The translations under genes and the position numbers were made by a program. Below the pieces are notes generated by a model. That model was not told the DNA's origin, did no database searches, and saw nothing but the letters and a program-made list of their open reading frames with translations. A stretch of DNA of 64,000 nucleotides from Nodosilinea sp. PGN35. GTDB taxonomy: Bacteria > Cyanobacteriota > Cyanobacteriia > Phormidesmidales > Phormidesmidaceae. Every line of letters starts with the position of its first letter. Position 1 is the first letter of the stretch. Location: the NCBI RefSeq assembly GCF_029109325.1, contig NZ_JAQKQJ010000010.1, positions 248,001 through 312,000 of the forward strand, written 5' to 3'. Shown here one piece after another: positions 10,696 to 20,345 of this stretch.

Positions 10696-11754
10696 TCAAG
10701 CCGTGGGGATGGGCGCGTAAAGCTCCATCACCCGAGCCAGATCGAGGCGCGACTGCGCCCCCAGGGCAAAATCGGAGCGATGCCCCCGGTTGAGGTGGTC
10801 AGCGGCGGCACAGCCGACCATAGCAGCGTTGTCGGTACACAGGCTGAGGGGCGGAAACAACACCCGCAGACCGCAGTCAGCGGCGGCCTGCTGGAGCTGC
10901 TGTCGCAGGCCGCTGTTCGCGGCGACCCCGCCCCCCACCGCCACCGTGGTCAAGCCGTAGGCCTGGGCGCAGGCCACCACCCGCCGAGTCAGGCTGCGGG
11001 CCACCGTAGCCTGAAAGCTGGCGGCCAGATCGGCCACGGGTAGGGGCTCTACCCCTGCGGCCCTGAGTTTTTCCACCAGCCGCAGCACCGCTGTTTTGAG
11101 CCCGCTAAAGCTGGAGTCATAGGGGTGAAAGCCCCCTGTGGGTAGCGAGATATTGCCCTCGGGCAGGGGAAAGGCTTTGGGGTTGCCGGTTTGGGCCAGT
11201 TGGTCAACAATGGGGCCGCCAGGGTAGCCCAGCCCCAGCAGCCGCGCTACTTTGTCAAAGGCCTCTCCAGCGGCGTCATCGCGGGTTTGACCCAGGGTCT
11301 GGTACTGACCGCAGTCTTTGACGTAGATGAGGCTGGTGTGGCCCCCCGACACCAGCAGGCACAGGTAGGGGGGCTCCAGATCGGGGTTGGCCAGATAGTT
11401 GGCGTAGATGTGCCCCTCCAGATGGTGAATACCTAAAAAGGGTTTCTGGTGCACCATGGCCAGAGTTTTGCCCGCCGTCAGCCCCACCAGCAGCGCCCCC
11501 ACCAGGCCCGGGGTACAGGTGGCGGCAACGCCGTCGATGGCGGCCCAGCCCAGCCCGGCCTGGTCGAGGGCTGCGCCAATGCTCTCCCCCAGGGTGGCGA
11601 CATGGTGTCGCGAGGCTACCTCGGGCACAATACCGCCGTAGGGCTGGTGAATGTCGATCTGGGAGGCAACCACGGTACTGAGGACGGTGCGATCGCGCAC
11701 TACCGCCGCCGCCGTCTCATCGCAGCTGGTTTCTAAAGCCAAAATCGTCGCCAT
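10696..11754 (-). CDS. tsaD: tRNA threonylcarbamoyladenosine transferase TsaD
   Basis: The protein (352 aa) starts [19 protein letters not shown] and contains the metal-binding HHLEGH (H111, H115) of the ASKHA-fold TsaD/Gcp/Kae1 family. With TsaB and TsaE it transfers the threonylcarbamoyl group to A37 of ANN-decoding tRNAs. It is divergent from psaF across about 220 bp, a neighbourhood often seen in cyanobacteria. Confidence 0.96.
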   Translation of the reverse strand: MATILALETSCDETAAAVVRDRTVLSTVVASQIDIHQPYGGIVPEVASRHHVATLGESIGAALDQAGLGWAAIDGVAATCTPGLVGALLVGLTAGKTLAMVHQKPFLGIHHLEGHIYANYLANPDLEPPYLCLLVSGGHTSLIYVKDCGQYQTLGQTRDDAAGEAFDKVARLLGLGYPGGPIVDQLAQTGNPKAFPLPEGNISLPTGGFHPYDSSFSGLKTAVLRLVEKLRAAGVEPLPVADLAASFQATVARSLTRRVVACAQAYGLTTVAVGGGVAANSGLRQQLQQAAADCGLRVLFPPLSLCTDNAAMVGCAAADHLNRGHRSDFALGAQSRLDLARVMELYAPIPTA

Positions 11755-11973
11755 GGGGGTTGCCGTTGCAGGGGAACTAGAGTAAGCCGCAGAAGCCCAG
11801 CTAGAGTAGGCCCCGCCGTAATTTGTAGAGATGTAAACACCCCATCGATCTTAGCTTTACGGGGGTTCGGCTGCGGGGTATTATGGCGACCAAGTTGGGT
11901 GAATTTTTGTTCAAAAAACTTAACTTTGCGTTCAAATCGCCCTAGTTTCTTCGGTAATTAAAAGGAACAGTTT

Positions 11974-12474
11974 ATGCGACGGTTTTTTGCTGTAGCGCTT
12001 GTAGTGTTTCTCTGGTTTGGGTTTGCCCCTCCAGCTTCCGCCAGTCTGGCTGGTGACAACGTAGCAGGTTTGACCCCCTGTGGCCAAAACGAGGCCTTTC
12101 TAAAGCGGGCTGCCGGTGCCAAAACTGAGTCGGCCAAGGCTCGGTTCGATTTCTATGGTAGCTCCACCCTGCTGTGCGGCAGCGACGGCCTACCCCACCT
12201 AGTGGTAGACGGCGATCTCGCCCACGCCAAGGAATTTTTGATTCCTAGCCTGTTGTTTCTCTACATCGCTGGATGGATTGGCTGGGTAGGTCGCGCCTAC
12301 GTCATTGCGGTGCGCGGTGACAAAAATCCCGAAGACAAAGAGATCATCATCGATGTGCCCCTGGCTATCAAATGCTCTCTGTCTGGGTTCGCCTGGCCCC
12401 TGCTTGCCTTCAAAGATATTGCCAGCGGTGCCATGTTTGCCAAAAACGAAGAGATCACCGTATCGCCTCGCTAG
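11974..12474 (+). CDS. psaF: photosystem I reaction centre subunit III (PsaF)
   Basis: The 166-aa precursor has a signal peptide ending at PASA, then [14 protein letters not shown] and [11 protein letters not shown] with two Cys that form a disulfide in PsaF, and a transmembrane segment [17 protein letters not shown]. PsaF sits on the lumenal side of photosystem I and contributes to plastocyanin/cytochrome c6 docking and antenna contact. A site AAAGGAA precedes the ATG by about 7 nt. It is the first gene of a psaF-psaJ-psaL run. Confidence 0.98.
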   Translation: MRRFFAVALVVFLWFGFAPPASASLAGDNVAGLTPCGQNEAFLKRAAGAKTESAKARFDFYGSSTLLCGSDGLPHLVVDGDLAHAKEFLIPSLLFLYIAGWIGWVGRAYVIAVRGDKNPEDKEIIIDVPLAIKCSLSGFAWPLLAFKDIASGAMFAKNEEITVSPR

Positions 12475-12522
12475 GCAACCACTCTGCTCACCCCCAGAAC
12501 CACGACCCAGGAGAATTAGACC

Positions 12523-12648
12523 ATGGACAACAACCTGCTTCGGTACCTGTCATCTGCTCCGGTGCTGGCCACCGTATGGATGGTGATTACCGCTGGTATT
12601 TTGATTGAGTTCAATCGCTTCTTTCCCGACCTGCTGCTGCACCCCTAG
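12523..12648 (+). CDS. psaJ: photosystem I subunit IX (PsaJ)
   Basis: A 41-codon gene encodes a small one-helix membrane protein starting [19 protein letters not shown] and ending FFPDLLLHP, the full PsaJ length. PsaJ stabilises PsaF in photosystem I. An AGGAG site lies 9 nt upstream, and the gene starts 48 bp after psaF, so the two are co-transcribed. Confidence 0.97.
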   Translation: MDNNLLRYLSSAPVLATVWMVITAGILIEFNRFFPDLLLHP

Positions 12649-12774
12649 CTGGGAAAGCCCTCGTTGGGCAGTCCTGGCGAGAAACCTTTAAAGACGGGTT
12701 TTGGAGACTGCGCAGTATCTAGAAACCCTCTTTCCTATTTGCTGTGATTTTGTTTGAGTTGGAGAAACTCCCCC

Positions 12775-13257
12775 ATGACAGACCTGATTCAGCCCGCTGG
12801 GGATCCACAGATCGGCAACCTAGAAACGCCGATTAATTCCTCCGGGTTTTCAAAGGCTTTTATTGGCAATTTACCCGCCTACCGCAAGGGGCTCTCTCCC
12901 CAGCGGCGCGGCCTAGAAATCGGCATGGCCCACGGCTATTTCCTCTATGGCCCCTTTGCCCTCCTCGGCCCCCTGCGCGATTCTGAGATTCCTGGCCTGG
13001 CCGGACTGCTCAGCGCGGCGGCGCTGGTGGTCATCTTGACCGCCTGCCTGTCGATCTACTCCGGTGCTGGGGTCAACGATGCTGTGACTAAAACCACCAC
13101 TCCCTTCACTCCCCCCGCCAGTCTCGAAACTGACGAAGGCTGGAGCGAGTTTGCCGGCAGCTTTTTAATTGGCGGCATCGGCGGGGCGACCTTTGCCTAC
13201 CTGTTGGCGGCTAATCTGCCGATTTTGACCACCCTGGTCAGCGGCGGCCACAGCTAG
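12775..13257 (+). CDS. psaL: photosystem I reaction centre subunit XI (PsaL)
   Basis: The 160-aa product has the PsaL pattern: INSSGFSKAFIGNLPAYR, GLEIGMAHGYFLYGPF, and the last helix with GSFLIGGIGGATFAYL. PsaL sits at the contact between photosystem I monomers. The loop before the third helix is proline/threonine-rich (TTTPFTPPASLET), a form I associate with PsaL of tetramer-forming photosystems. TTGGAG precedes the ATG at 12775. It follows psaJ by 126 bp; no psaI is present before or after it. Confidence 0.97.
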   Translation: MTDLIQPAGDPQIGNLETPINSSGFSKAFIGNLPAYRKGLSPQRRGLEIGMAHGYFLYGPFALLGPLRDSEIPGLAGLLSAAALVVILTACLSIYSGAGVNDAVTKTTTPFTPPASLETDEGWSEFAGSFLIGGIGGATFAYLLAANLPILTTLVSGGHS

Positions 13258-13283
13258 AGCTACGCCAAGGGCTTGACCCTGCG

Positions 13284-13327
13284 AAACGAAGGGGCGATGG
13301 ATGCTTATCCGTCGCCCCTTCGTTTTT
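13284..13327 (+). terminator. intrinsic terminator after psaL
   Basis: AACGAAGGGGCGA and TCGCCCCTTCGTT form a long stem around a 14-nt loop, and T residues follow on the plus strand. It closes the psaFJL unit and could also serve the convergent lyase gene, although the T-tract on that side is short. Confidence 0.85.
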
Positions 13328-13359
13328 ACGCGTCCCTACGGCTGCTCAGCGGCCAGACT

Positions 13360-14565
13360 CTACAATGGGCCAATTGCCGCCACTGCCGCCTCGATGGCCA
13401 GGGCTATGTGGGTCCAGTGGGTGCCACCCTGGCAGTAGACGATGTAGGGCTCCCGCAGGGGGCCGTCGGCGGACAGCTCTGAGGTACTGCCGTCGATAAA
13501 GGTGCCCCCGGCCATCACCAGCTCGCTGTCGTAGCCGGGCATGGCGGCGGGGACTGGCTCAACGTAGGCGTCGATGGGCGAATGGCGCTGTACCGCCTGG
13601 CAAAAGGCGATGAGCTTCTCGGGCGACCCCAGACGAATCGCCTGAATCACGTCGCGAGGAGCGCCGGGGGCCGGGTTGACGGGGTAGCCCAGGGCCTCAA
13701 AGGTGGCGGCCAGCAGGTAGTTGCCCTTCATGGCTTCCCCCACCATTTGGGGGGCGAGAAATAACCCCTGGTAGAGCAGGCGGTTTAGGTTGAGGCTAGA
13801 GCCGCCGCTGGCCCCAATGCCCGGTGCGGTGAGGCGGCAGGCGGCGGCGGCCACCAGGTCGGCGCGGCCCGCCACGTAGCCCCCCGTAGGGGCAATGGTG
13901 CCGCCGGGGTTTTTGATCAGTGAACCGGCGATCAGGTCGGCCCCCACGGCGGTGGGCTCGCGGGTTTCTAAAAACTCGCCGTAGCAGTTATCGACAAAAC
14001 AGACGGTGGCCGGATTTTGCTCTTTGACGACCCGGACGATTTTTTCGATTTCGGCTATGGTGAGGGTTGAGCGCCAGCTGTAACCGCACGATCGCTGGAT
14101 ATGTACCAGTCGGGTATTGGGCCTGACTGCGTGAGCCAGGGCAGACCAGTCGATTCTGTGGGTGGGGCTCAGCGGTAACTCTCGATAGGACACCCCAAAC
14201 TCGGCTAAGGATCCCTGGCCTGTGCCGCGTAGACCAATGACTTCTTCTAGGGTGTCGTAGGGGGTGCCCGCCACTGCCAGCATTTCATCGCCGGGGCGCA
14301 GCACGCCGTAGAGGGCACAGGCGATCGCGTGGGTGCCTGAGACAAACTGCGATCGCGCCAGGGCCGCTTCGGCTCCCATGACCTCGGCAAACACGCGATC
14401 GAAGGTGTCTCGGCCGATGTCGTCGTGGCCGTAGCCCGATACACTACTGAAGTGGTGGCTGCCTACCCGCTGCCGCCGAAACGCCGCCAGCACCCGCTCG
14501 AGGTTTTGCTTGACCTGGGCGTCAATTCCAGAAAAAATCGGAAGAAGTATGGATTCTGGCGGCAT
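13360..14565 (-). CDS. PLP-dependent methionine gamma-lyase family protein (aluminium-resistance type)
   Basis: The 401-aa protein belongs to the Met_gamma_lyase (PF06838-type) group of fold-I PLP enzymes. It has GYGHDDIGRDTFDRVFA near the N-terminus, CFVDNCYGEFLE and the PLP lysine in GSLIKNPGG. Some relatives were named aluminium-resistance proteins; the true substrate is uncertain but is likely a sulfur or carbon-sulfur amino acid. ATG 14565 is chosen; TTG 14586 is an alternative seven codons upstream. Confidence 0.87.
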   Translation of the reverse strand: MPPESILLPIFSGIDAQVKQNLERVLAAFRRQRVGSHHFSSVSGYGHDDIGRDTFDRVFAEVMGAEAALARSQFVSGTHAIACALYGVLRPGDEMLAVAGTPYDTLEEVIGLRGTGQGSLAEFGVSYRELPLSPTHRIDWSALAHAVRPNTRLVHIQRSCGYSWRSTLTIAEIEKIVRVVKEQNPATVCFVDNCYGEFLETREPTAVGADLIAGSLIKNPGGTIAPTGGYVAGRADLVAAAACRLTAPGIGASGGSSLNLNRLLYQGLFLAPQMVGEAMKGNYLLAATFEALGYPVNPAPGAPRDVIQAIRLGSPEKLIAFCQAVQRHSPIDAYVEPVPAAMPGYDSELVMAGGTFIDGSTSELSADGPLREPYIVYCQGGTHWTHIALAIEAAVAAIGPL

Positions 14566-14707
14566 TTTTGGGTTTGATTGTTGCAATGGTTAAATTTTTT
14601 CGTTAAGAAACAGGGGTAATTATTCTCCCCCATATTTACTCTGCTTGAGCAAAATTCTTGTCCAAAGGTCTTGTTCAGGCCTCTGTCCAAAATTCTGAGA
14701 TTTCTGC

Positions 14708-15532
14708 ATGACTGCTGTAACTACCACTGAGCGTTTGCCCCGCGATTGGGTCACTCTCCTATTTATGATCGCTGTCCACAGTATTGCTGCTCTAGCCTTC
14801 TTGCCCAGCAATTTCTCCTGGGCAGCGATCGGTGTGGCGCTGCTGCTGCACTGGTTTACCGGCTGCCTCGGCATTACCCTGGGCTGGCACCGCCTGGTGT
14901 CGCACCGCAGCTTCACGGTGCCTAAATGGCTAGAGTATTTCTTCGTCTTCTGCGGCACCCTGGCCTGCCAGCACGGCCCTATCATGTGGGTGGGGCTGCA
15001 CCGCCACCACCACGCCTACTCCGATCAAAGCCTTGACCATCACGACTCCAACAAAGGCTTCTGGTGGAGTCACATGGGCTGGATGCTGCGGGAGGTGCCC
15101 GCCAAAGATGAGGTAACCCGGTTTATTCGCGACATCAAAGACGATCCGTTCTACCTGTTCTGCGAGCGGTTCTTTCTGCCGCTGCAGGTTGTTTTGGGAA
15201 TCGTACTGTACGCTCTGGGCGGCTGGCCCTTTGTGCTGTGGGGCATCTTTGTGCGCCTGGTGGCGGTTTACCACTGCACCTGGTTGGTCAACAGCGCCAC
15301 CCACAAGTTTGGCTACCGCAGCCACGACACCGACGACAAATCAACCAACTGCTGGTGGGTGGCTGTGGTCACCTACGGCGAGGGCTGGCACAACAACCAC
15401 CATGCCTACCAGTACTCGGCCCGCCACGGCCTCAAATGGTGGGAAATCGACATGACCTGGATGACCATCCGCCTGCTTGAGATGGTGGGCCTGGCCAAAA
15501 AAGTGAAGCTGGTTGACGCCGCTGAAGGTTGA
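14708..15532 (+). CDS. desC: acyl-lipid delta-9 desaturase
   Basis: The 274-aa membrane protein has the three histidine boxes of the di-iron desaturases: HRLVSH (61-66), HRHHH (98-102) and HNNHH (228-232). Length and the THKFGYRSHDTDD stretch fit cyanobacterial DesC, which puts the first double bond into membrane lipid C18 chains. The start ATG at 14708 gives the common MTAVTTTERL leader. It is a single gene closed by a strong terminator. Confidence 0.93.
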   Translation: MTAVTTTERLPRDWVTLLFMIAVHSIAALAFLPSNFSWAAIGVALLLHWFTGCLGITLGWHRLVSHRSFTVPKWLEYFFVFCGTLACQHGPIMWVGLHRHHHAYSDQSLDHHDSNKGFWWSHMGWMLREVPAKDEVTRFIRDIKDDPFYLFCERFFLPLQVVLGIVLYALGGWPFVLWGIFVRLVAVYHCTWLVNSATHKFGYRSHDTDDKSTNCWWVAVVTYGEGWHNNHHAYQYSARHGLKWWEIDMTWMTIRLLEMVGLAKKVKLVDAAEG

Positions 15533-15558
15533 TCAATCTGCTCAGCGCCGCCGTTGGA

Positions 15559-15600
15559 GAAAAAGGGTGGGTGGCCAATGCGGTCACCCACCCTTTTTCT
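15559..15600 (+). terminator. intrinsic terminator after desC
   Basis: AAAAAGGGTGGGT and ACCCACCCTTTTT pair around a short loop and end in T5, 27 bp after the desC stop. Confidence 0.88.
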
Positions 15601-15682
15601 CAGGGTGGCAATCGCGGGCCAGCGATGGGGCCGCAGCGGTAGGAGTCACAGCCCCCTCTACAGACCCTGAGACGATTTTTGG

Positions 15683-15786
15683 CCATAGCCGTAGCCAGTC
15701 TGGTTGGGACAGTTTCCCTAAAAACGTTTGAACCTTCAAACGTTTCTAAAGCTTCTGATTGTCCTAACTCAGGTAACTATGGCTGT
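15683..15786. repeat. dispersed palindromic element, copy B
   Basis: Ends GGTTGGGACA and TGTCCTAACT are near inverted. The centre AAACGTTTGAA / TTCAAACGTTT is a palindrome. It is closest to copy D at 43401, and both copies are followed at similar distance by a second shared stretch (GGATAGCC...CCGGCTGTCCAC at 15879-15900 and 43557-43580). Confidence 0.7.
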
Positions 15787-15955
15787 AACAAAGTACTACT
15801 GTAGAATAGGCCGAGCTTGCGTATCCATCGCGCCTAGAGAGAGACTTTTTCTTAGGATCGCGAGTCAAATAATGTGGGATAGCCATCCCGGCTGTCCACG
15901 GTTCAGGCATCTTGCCTGACCTACAAAAATTTCACCTTAAAAAATTCACGTTCCT

Positions 15956-16097
15956 TAGAGGACGCCTTGGAGGGCGTTTGAAAAGTGATCTGCTGTAGCC
16001 TGAATCACCTGCCGACCCCCCTGCCCCCTTAAAAAGGGGGATTTAGGGAGATCACCACTTTTGCTACAACCAACAGGACGTTTCAAACATCCTCTTA
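15956..16097. mobile_element. MITE-like element abutting the gyrB stop codon
   Basis: The ends are inverted (TTAGAGGACG on the left; TTAAGAGGATG read from the right) and inner arms also match in part (AAAAGTGATC and its counterpart near 16050). A C-rich/G-rich hairpin (CCCCCTTAAAAAGGGGG) sits in the centre. At about 140 bp with no gene, it fits a miniature inverted-repeat element. Its right end includes the TAA stop of gyrB (16095-16097). No parent transposase is visible in the window. Confidence 0.55.
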
Positions 16098-18035
16098 AAT
16101 ATCCAGGTCTTCCAGCTTCATGCGGGGGCCATAGGTCTCGATGAACTCGCGGCGGGGGGCGACGCGATCGCCCATCAGAATCGTAAAAATGCGGTCGGCT
16201 TCGGCGGCATCCTCGATCTCCACCCGCTTCATAGTGCGGGTGGCAGGGTCCATAGTGGTTTCCCACAGCTGCTGGGGCATCATTTCGCCCAAACCCTTAA
16301 ACCGCTGCACCGTGTAGTTGGCGTTGGCCGGAAACTCGTTGGTGATCAGGTTTTGCAGCTCGCGTTCGTTGTAGCAGTACCAGTGGTTGCGGCCCCGCTC
16401 CACCTTGTAGAGGGGCGGGCAGGCGATGTAGACATAGCCTTGATCGACTAGATCGCGCTGGTAGCGGTAAAAGAAGGTGAGCAGCAGGGTGCGAATGTGG
16501 GCACCGTCTACGTCGGCGTCGGTCATGAGACAGATGCGGTGGTAGCGCAGCTGCGACGAGTCAAACTCTTCGCCACGAATGCCCATGCCCAGGGCGGTGA
16601 TCAGCGCCTGAATTTCGGTGTTTTTGTAGATCTTGGCGTCGTCGGTCTTTTCGATGTTGAGAATTTTGCCCCGCAGGGGGAGAATGGCCTGGAAGCGGCG
16701 ATCGCGCCCCTGCTTGGCGCTGCCCCCCGCCGAGTCGCCCTCTACAATGAAAATCTCCGACTCGCCGGGGTCGCGACTGCTGCAATCGGCCAGCTTGCCG
16801 GGCAGGGTTGACGATTCTAGCACCGACTTGCGCCGCACCAGATCCCGCGCTCGCCGGGCCGCCTCGGCGGCATTAAACGACTGGATCGCCTTCTCGAGAA
16901 TGGCATCGGCCACGTTGGGGTGAAAGTCGAGGTATTCGGTCAGCGCCTCGCCCACCAGGGAATCGACGATGCCGCGCACCTCGGTATTGCCCAGCTTGGT
17001 CTTGGTCTGGCCCTCAAACTCAGGATCGGGCACCTTGACCGAGATAATTGCCGTCAGCCCCTCGCGAATGTTTTCCCCCGCCAGGTTAGACTCGGCCTCT
17101 TTGCGCTTGTTGCGCTTGCGGCTGATGGTGTTGAGGGTGCGGGTGAGCACCGCCTTGAGCCCCTCCAGGTGGGTGCCGCCGTCGATGGTGCGGATGTTGT
17201 TGGCAAAGCCCAGCAGGTTGTCCGAGTAGGCATCGACGCACCACTGGAGCGCTGCCTCCACCTGCACCCCGTCGCGCTCGGAGGAGATGTAGATGATCTC
17301 GTCGTGGATGGGCTGCTTGTCCACGTTGATGTACTGGACGTACTCTTTGATGCCGCCTTCGTAAAAGTAGTTGGAGACCCTGGGTTCGCTGGCCTTGATC
17401 AGCTCCAGTCGGTAGTCGGTAAAGACAACCTTGATGCCTGCATTGAGGTAGGCCAACTCCCGCAGACGGCTGGCCAGGGTGTCGTAGTCAAACTCAATGC
17501 CGTTGTGAAAGATCTCGGTATCGGGCAAAAAGGTCACCGAGGTGCCCTGGCGCTTTTCGGCAATTTTCTCCACCGCCAGATCGCCAACGGGCACGCCGCG
17601 CTCAAAGCGCTGCCGGTGTTCTTTGCCCTCGCGCCACACGGTAACCTTGACCCACTCCGACAGGGCGTTGACTACCGAAATACCGACGCCGTGCAGGCCG
17701 CCCGACACCTTGTAGCCGCCGCCGCCAAACTTGCCCCCGGCGTGAAGCACGGTCATCACCGTTTCGAGGGCCGACTTGCCGGTGCGGGGGTGAATGTCGG
17801 TGGGAATGCCGCGCCCGTTGTCGGTGACGCTGACTGAGCCGTCGGCGTTGAGGGAAATGTCGATGCTGTCGCAGTGGCCCGCCAGCGCTTCATCTACGGA
17901 GTTATCGACCACCTCGTACACTAGATGGTGGAGTCCACGGGGGCCAGTGCTACCGATGTACATACCTGGGCGCTTGCGGACAGGCTCAAGCCCTTCTAGA
18001 ACCTGAATCTGATCGGCACCGTAGTCGGTTGTCAT
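16095..18035 (-). CDS. gyrB: DNA gyrase subunit B
   Basis: The 646-aa protein is full length: the GHKL ATPase start [20 protein letters not shown], the box GGTHLEG, the TOPRIM motif [32 protein letters not shown] for metal binding and QRFKGLGEM near the end. It supplies ATP hydrolysis for negative supercoiling with GyrA. The ATG at 18035 is the family start. It is divergent from miaA. The stop codon coincides with the end of a MITE-like element. Confidence 0.98.
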   Translation of the reverse strand: MTTDYGADQIQVLEGLEPVRKRPGMYIGSTGPRGLHHLVYEVVDNSVDEALAGHCDSIDISLNADGSVSVTDNGRGIPTDIHPRTGKSALETVMTVLHAGGKFGGGGYKVSGGLHGVGISVVNALSEWVKVTVWREGKEHRQRFERGVPVGDLAVEKIAEKRQGTSVTFLPDTEIFHNGIEFDYDTLASRLRELAYLNAGIKVVFTDYRLELIKASEPRVSNYFYEGGIKEYVQYINVDKQPIHDEIIYISSERDGVQVEAALQWCVDAYSDNLLGFANNIRTIDGGTHLEGLKAVLTRTLNTISRKRNKRKEAESNLAGENIREGLTAIISVKVPDPEFEGQTKTKLGNTEVRGIVDSLVGEALTEYLDFHPNVADAILEKAIQSFNAAEAARRARDLVRRKSVLESSTLPGKLADCSSRDPGESEIFIVEGDSAGGSAKQGRDRRFQAILPLRGKILNIEKTDDAKIYKNTEIQALITALGMGIRGEEFDSSQLRYHRICLMTDADVDGAHIRTLLLTFFYRYQRDLVDQGYVYIACPPLYKVERGRNHWYCYNERELQNLITNEFPANANYTVQRFKGLGEMMPQQLWETTMDPATRTMKRVEIEDAAEADRIFTILMGDRVAPRREFIETYGPRMKLEDLDI

Positions 18036-18160
18036 ACTGTACGCTCCAAAAATGGGCTCTAAGCCACCTGAATGCTCGCCAGGTCAAAACACCTAGAAAT
18101 TATAGCACAAAGCAGCCACAGAGGGCTCTAAGGCAATGTCAGCTCAAGAATGAACCAGGG

Positions 18161-19135
18161 ATGCAATCACCAAAATTTTCCCGACTAGAACCACGGCCCC
18201 AAGTCGCAGTGGCGAATAGTTCAATTGTACCATTTTTGCTCGTGATTGGTGGGGCCACGGCCACGGGTAAATCGTCTCTGGCGATCGCCCTGGCCCAGCG
18301 CCTGGCTCTGGCCCTAGATAGAGAGGCCGCCATTCTCAGCGCTGACTCCCGACAAGTATATCGAGAGTTTGACATTGGCACCGCCAAACCTTCGGCCTGC
18401 GATCGTCAGCAGGTTCCCCACTATTTAATTGATATCTGCGACCCCACCGAAACGCTGACGCTGGCCCAGTACCAGCGCCAGGCCCAGGGCTTAATTGAGA
18501 CCCTGCACCAGGCAGATACACTGCCGCTGCTGGTTGGGGGCACCGGCCTCTACATTGATGCGGTGGCGAAGGGGTTGCGGATTCCCCCCGTGGCTCCTCA
18601 GCCAGAGCTGCGGCAGCAGTTGGAGGCCCTGGGCCAGCCCCACTGCTACACCCTGCTCAAGAGTCTCGATCCCGCTGCGGTTCAGCGCATTCACCCCAAC
18701 GATCCGGTACGCACCGGGCGCGCCCTGGAGGTTTACTACGTCACCGGTCAGCCCATATCAGCTCTCCAGGGCGAAGATCCCCCCGCCTATCCGGTGCTGT
18801 ACCTGGCCCTCGACTGCGATGCCCTGGCCCTAGAGCGCCGCATTGCCCGGCGTACCCAGGCCATGGTGGATCTGGGCTTTGTGGAAGAAGTGACTTATCT
18901 GGCCCACAGGTACGGCCCCGATCTGCCGCTGCTGCAAACCCTGGGCTACGCCGAAATGCTGCGCCATATTCAGGGCGATGTTTCTCTGGCCACGGCCCAG
19001 GCCGACATTGTGCAGCATACCCGTCAGTTCGCCAAGCGCCAGCGCACCTGGTTTCGCAACCGGGCGACGGTGCAGTGGTTTGACGCCGACGCCGGAGATT
19101 TGGTGGAGCGGGTGTGGGCATGGGTGACGGGCTGA
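18161..19135 (+). CDS. miaA: tRNA dimethylallyltransferase
   Basis: The product (324 aa) has the P-loop GGATATGKSSLA, the substrate motif ADSRQVYREFDIGTAKP and VGGTGLYIDAVAKGL of MiaA, which attaches a dimethylallyl group to A37 of tRNAs that read UNN codons. The open frame reaches back to 18029, overlapping gyrB, but ATG 18161 gives a normal leader ahead of the P-loop. Confidence 0.94.
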   Translation: MQSPKFSRLEPRPQVAVANSSIVPFLLVIGGATATGKSSLAIALAQRLALALDREAAILSADSRQVYREFDIGTAKPSACDRQQVPHYLIDICDPTETLTLAQYQRQAQGLIETLHQADTLPLLVGGTGLYIDAVAKGLRIPPVAPQPELRQQLEALGQPHCYTLLKSLDPAAVQRIHPNDPVRTGRALEVYYVTGQPISALQGEDPPAYPVLYLALDCDALALERRIARRTQAMVDLGFVEEVTYLAHRYGPDLPLLQTLGYAEMLRHIQGDVSLATAQADIVQHTRQFAKRQRTWFRNRATVQWFDADAGDLVERVWAWVTG

Positions 19136-19497
19136 AGCCCCGGTACAGTCTCTCAACGACGGCCCCAGGTGCCTTAGCGCTGCCTGGAACGAGGGTCAGC
19201 GCAGACTGAACCGGCACTCTTGGGGCAGGGCTTGATCTGCATTCGGCTTGAGACTTCCGCCGAGGCCAGCTACTGCCCGGTCACCCACTAAAGGAGGGGA
19301 CGGGTTTATCCCGAACTGGGGGGCTGGGATCGGCAACTCGATCAGTTGCGACTAGTTATCAACAGTATTCTTCGTGGCAGGCGCTTGGTCGGGGCGATCG
19401 GGCTGTAGCTATCGAGCATTGTCTACTGAACAGCATCCTGACCCGCCCAATCCCCTACAATAACTTCTAGCCTTATTAGCATTTGCTACTATCAACC
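19136..19497. other. intergenic region upstream of the FecE-type gene
   Basis: Nothing gene-like is visible in these 360 bp. One TTATCAACA (19356-19364) differs by one base from a DnaA box, but it is alone. The promoter of the downstream ATPase gene should lie near 19440-19490; no clear Fur box was found. Confidence 0.4.
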
Positions 19498-20316
19498 ATG
19501 CTGGATGTTGCCCCTTCGATCGCCCTCACCGCCCGCAAGCTCACCCTGGCCTACGACGGCAACGTGATTATCCAGGGGCTCGATCTGGCGATTCCCCAGC
19601 GGCGGATCACCACCCTAGTGGGGCCAAACGGCTGCGGTAAGTCAACCCTGCTGCGGGGGCTGGCGCGGCTGCTCAAGCCCCAGGGCGGCACCGTGTATTT
19701 AGATGGCGAGGCGATCGCCCACCTGCCCAGCAAAACCCTGGCCAAGCGCCTGGGCATTTTGCCCCAGAGCCCCGCCGCTCCGGAGGGGCTCACCGTGCGC
19801 GAGCTGGTAGCCCAGGGCCGCTACCCCCACCAAAACTGGCTCCAGCAGTGGTCAAAGGACGATGAATTGAAGGTGGAGGAGGCGATCGCCACTACCCACC
19901 TGCACGAGTTTGCCAACCGCCCCCTCGACACCCTTTCTGGCGGCCAGCGCCAGCGGGCCTGGATTGCCATGGCCCTGGCCCAGGATACCGAAACCCTGCT
20001 GCTGGATGAACCTACCACCTATCTGGATTTAGCCCACCAGATCGAAGTGCTGGATCTGCTCTATCAGCTCAACCGCCAGGGCAAGCGCACCATTGTCATG
20101 GTGCTCCACGATCTAAATATGGCCTGTCGCTACAGCCACCACCTGATCGCCCTGCGCGGCGGCACGGTGATGGCCCAGGGCAAGCCAGCGGCAGTGGTCA
20201 CCGAGGCCATGGTGGAGCAGGTGTTTGCCCTCAAAAGCCGCATCATCACCGACCCGGTCTCGAATACGCCGCTGTGCCTGCCCATCGGCCAGGCGATCGA
20301 GAATCAGTCTTATTAA
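19498..20316 (+). CDS. fecE: iron-siderophore ABC transporter ATP-binding protein (FecE/FhuC-like)
   Basis: The 272-aa ATPase has Walker [10 protein letters not shown], signature LSGGQRQR, Walker B LLLDEPT and the H-loop VLHDLNMA, with GRYPHQNW typical of the FecE/FhuC/BtuD branch. It should power uptake of ferric siderophores through FecCD-type permeases in the plasma membrane. Such permeases are encoded 28 kb away (48298-50483), so it is probably the only ATPase for them in this island. ATG 19498 fits; TTG 19483 is less likely. Confidence 0.88.
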   Translation: MLDVAPSIALTARKLTLAYDGNVIIQGLDLAIPQRRITTLVGPNGCGKSTLLRGLARLLKPQGGTVYLDGEAIAHLPSKTLAKRLGILPQSPAAPEGLTVRELVAQGRYPHQNWLQQWSKDDELKVEEAIATTHLHEFANRPLDTLSGGQRQRAWIAMALAQDTETLLLDEPTTYLDLAHQIEVLDLLYQLNRQGKRTIVMVLHDLNMACRYSHHLIALRGGTVMAQGKPAAVVTEAMVEQVFALKSRIITDPVSNTPLCLPIGQAIENQSY

Positions 20317-20345
20317 CCTACAGCCCGTAGGAGGGCCACCGACCC

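Noticed and set aside
16920..17837. 305-codon plus-strand frame across gyrB
   Set aside because: It is wholly antisense to gyrB, with no recognisable motif and shadow composition.
19356..19364. DnaA box / replication origin near 19.36 kb
   Set aside because: A single near-match with no cluster and no dnaA or dnaN nearby is not enough.
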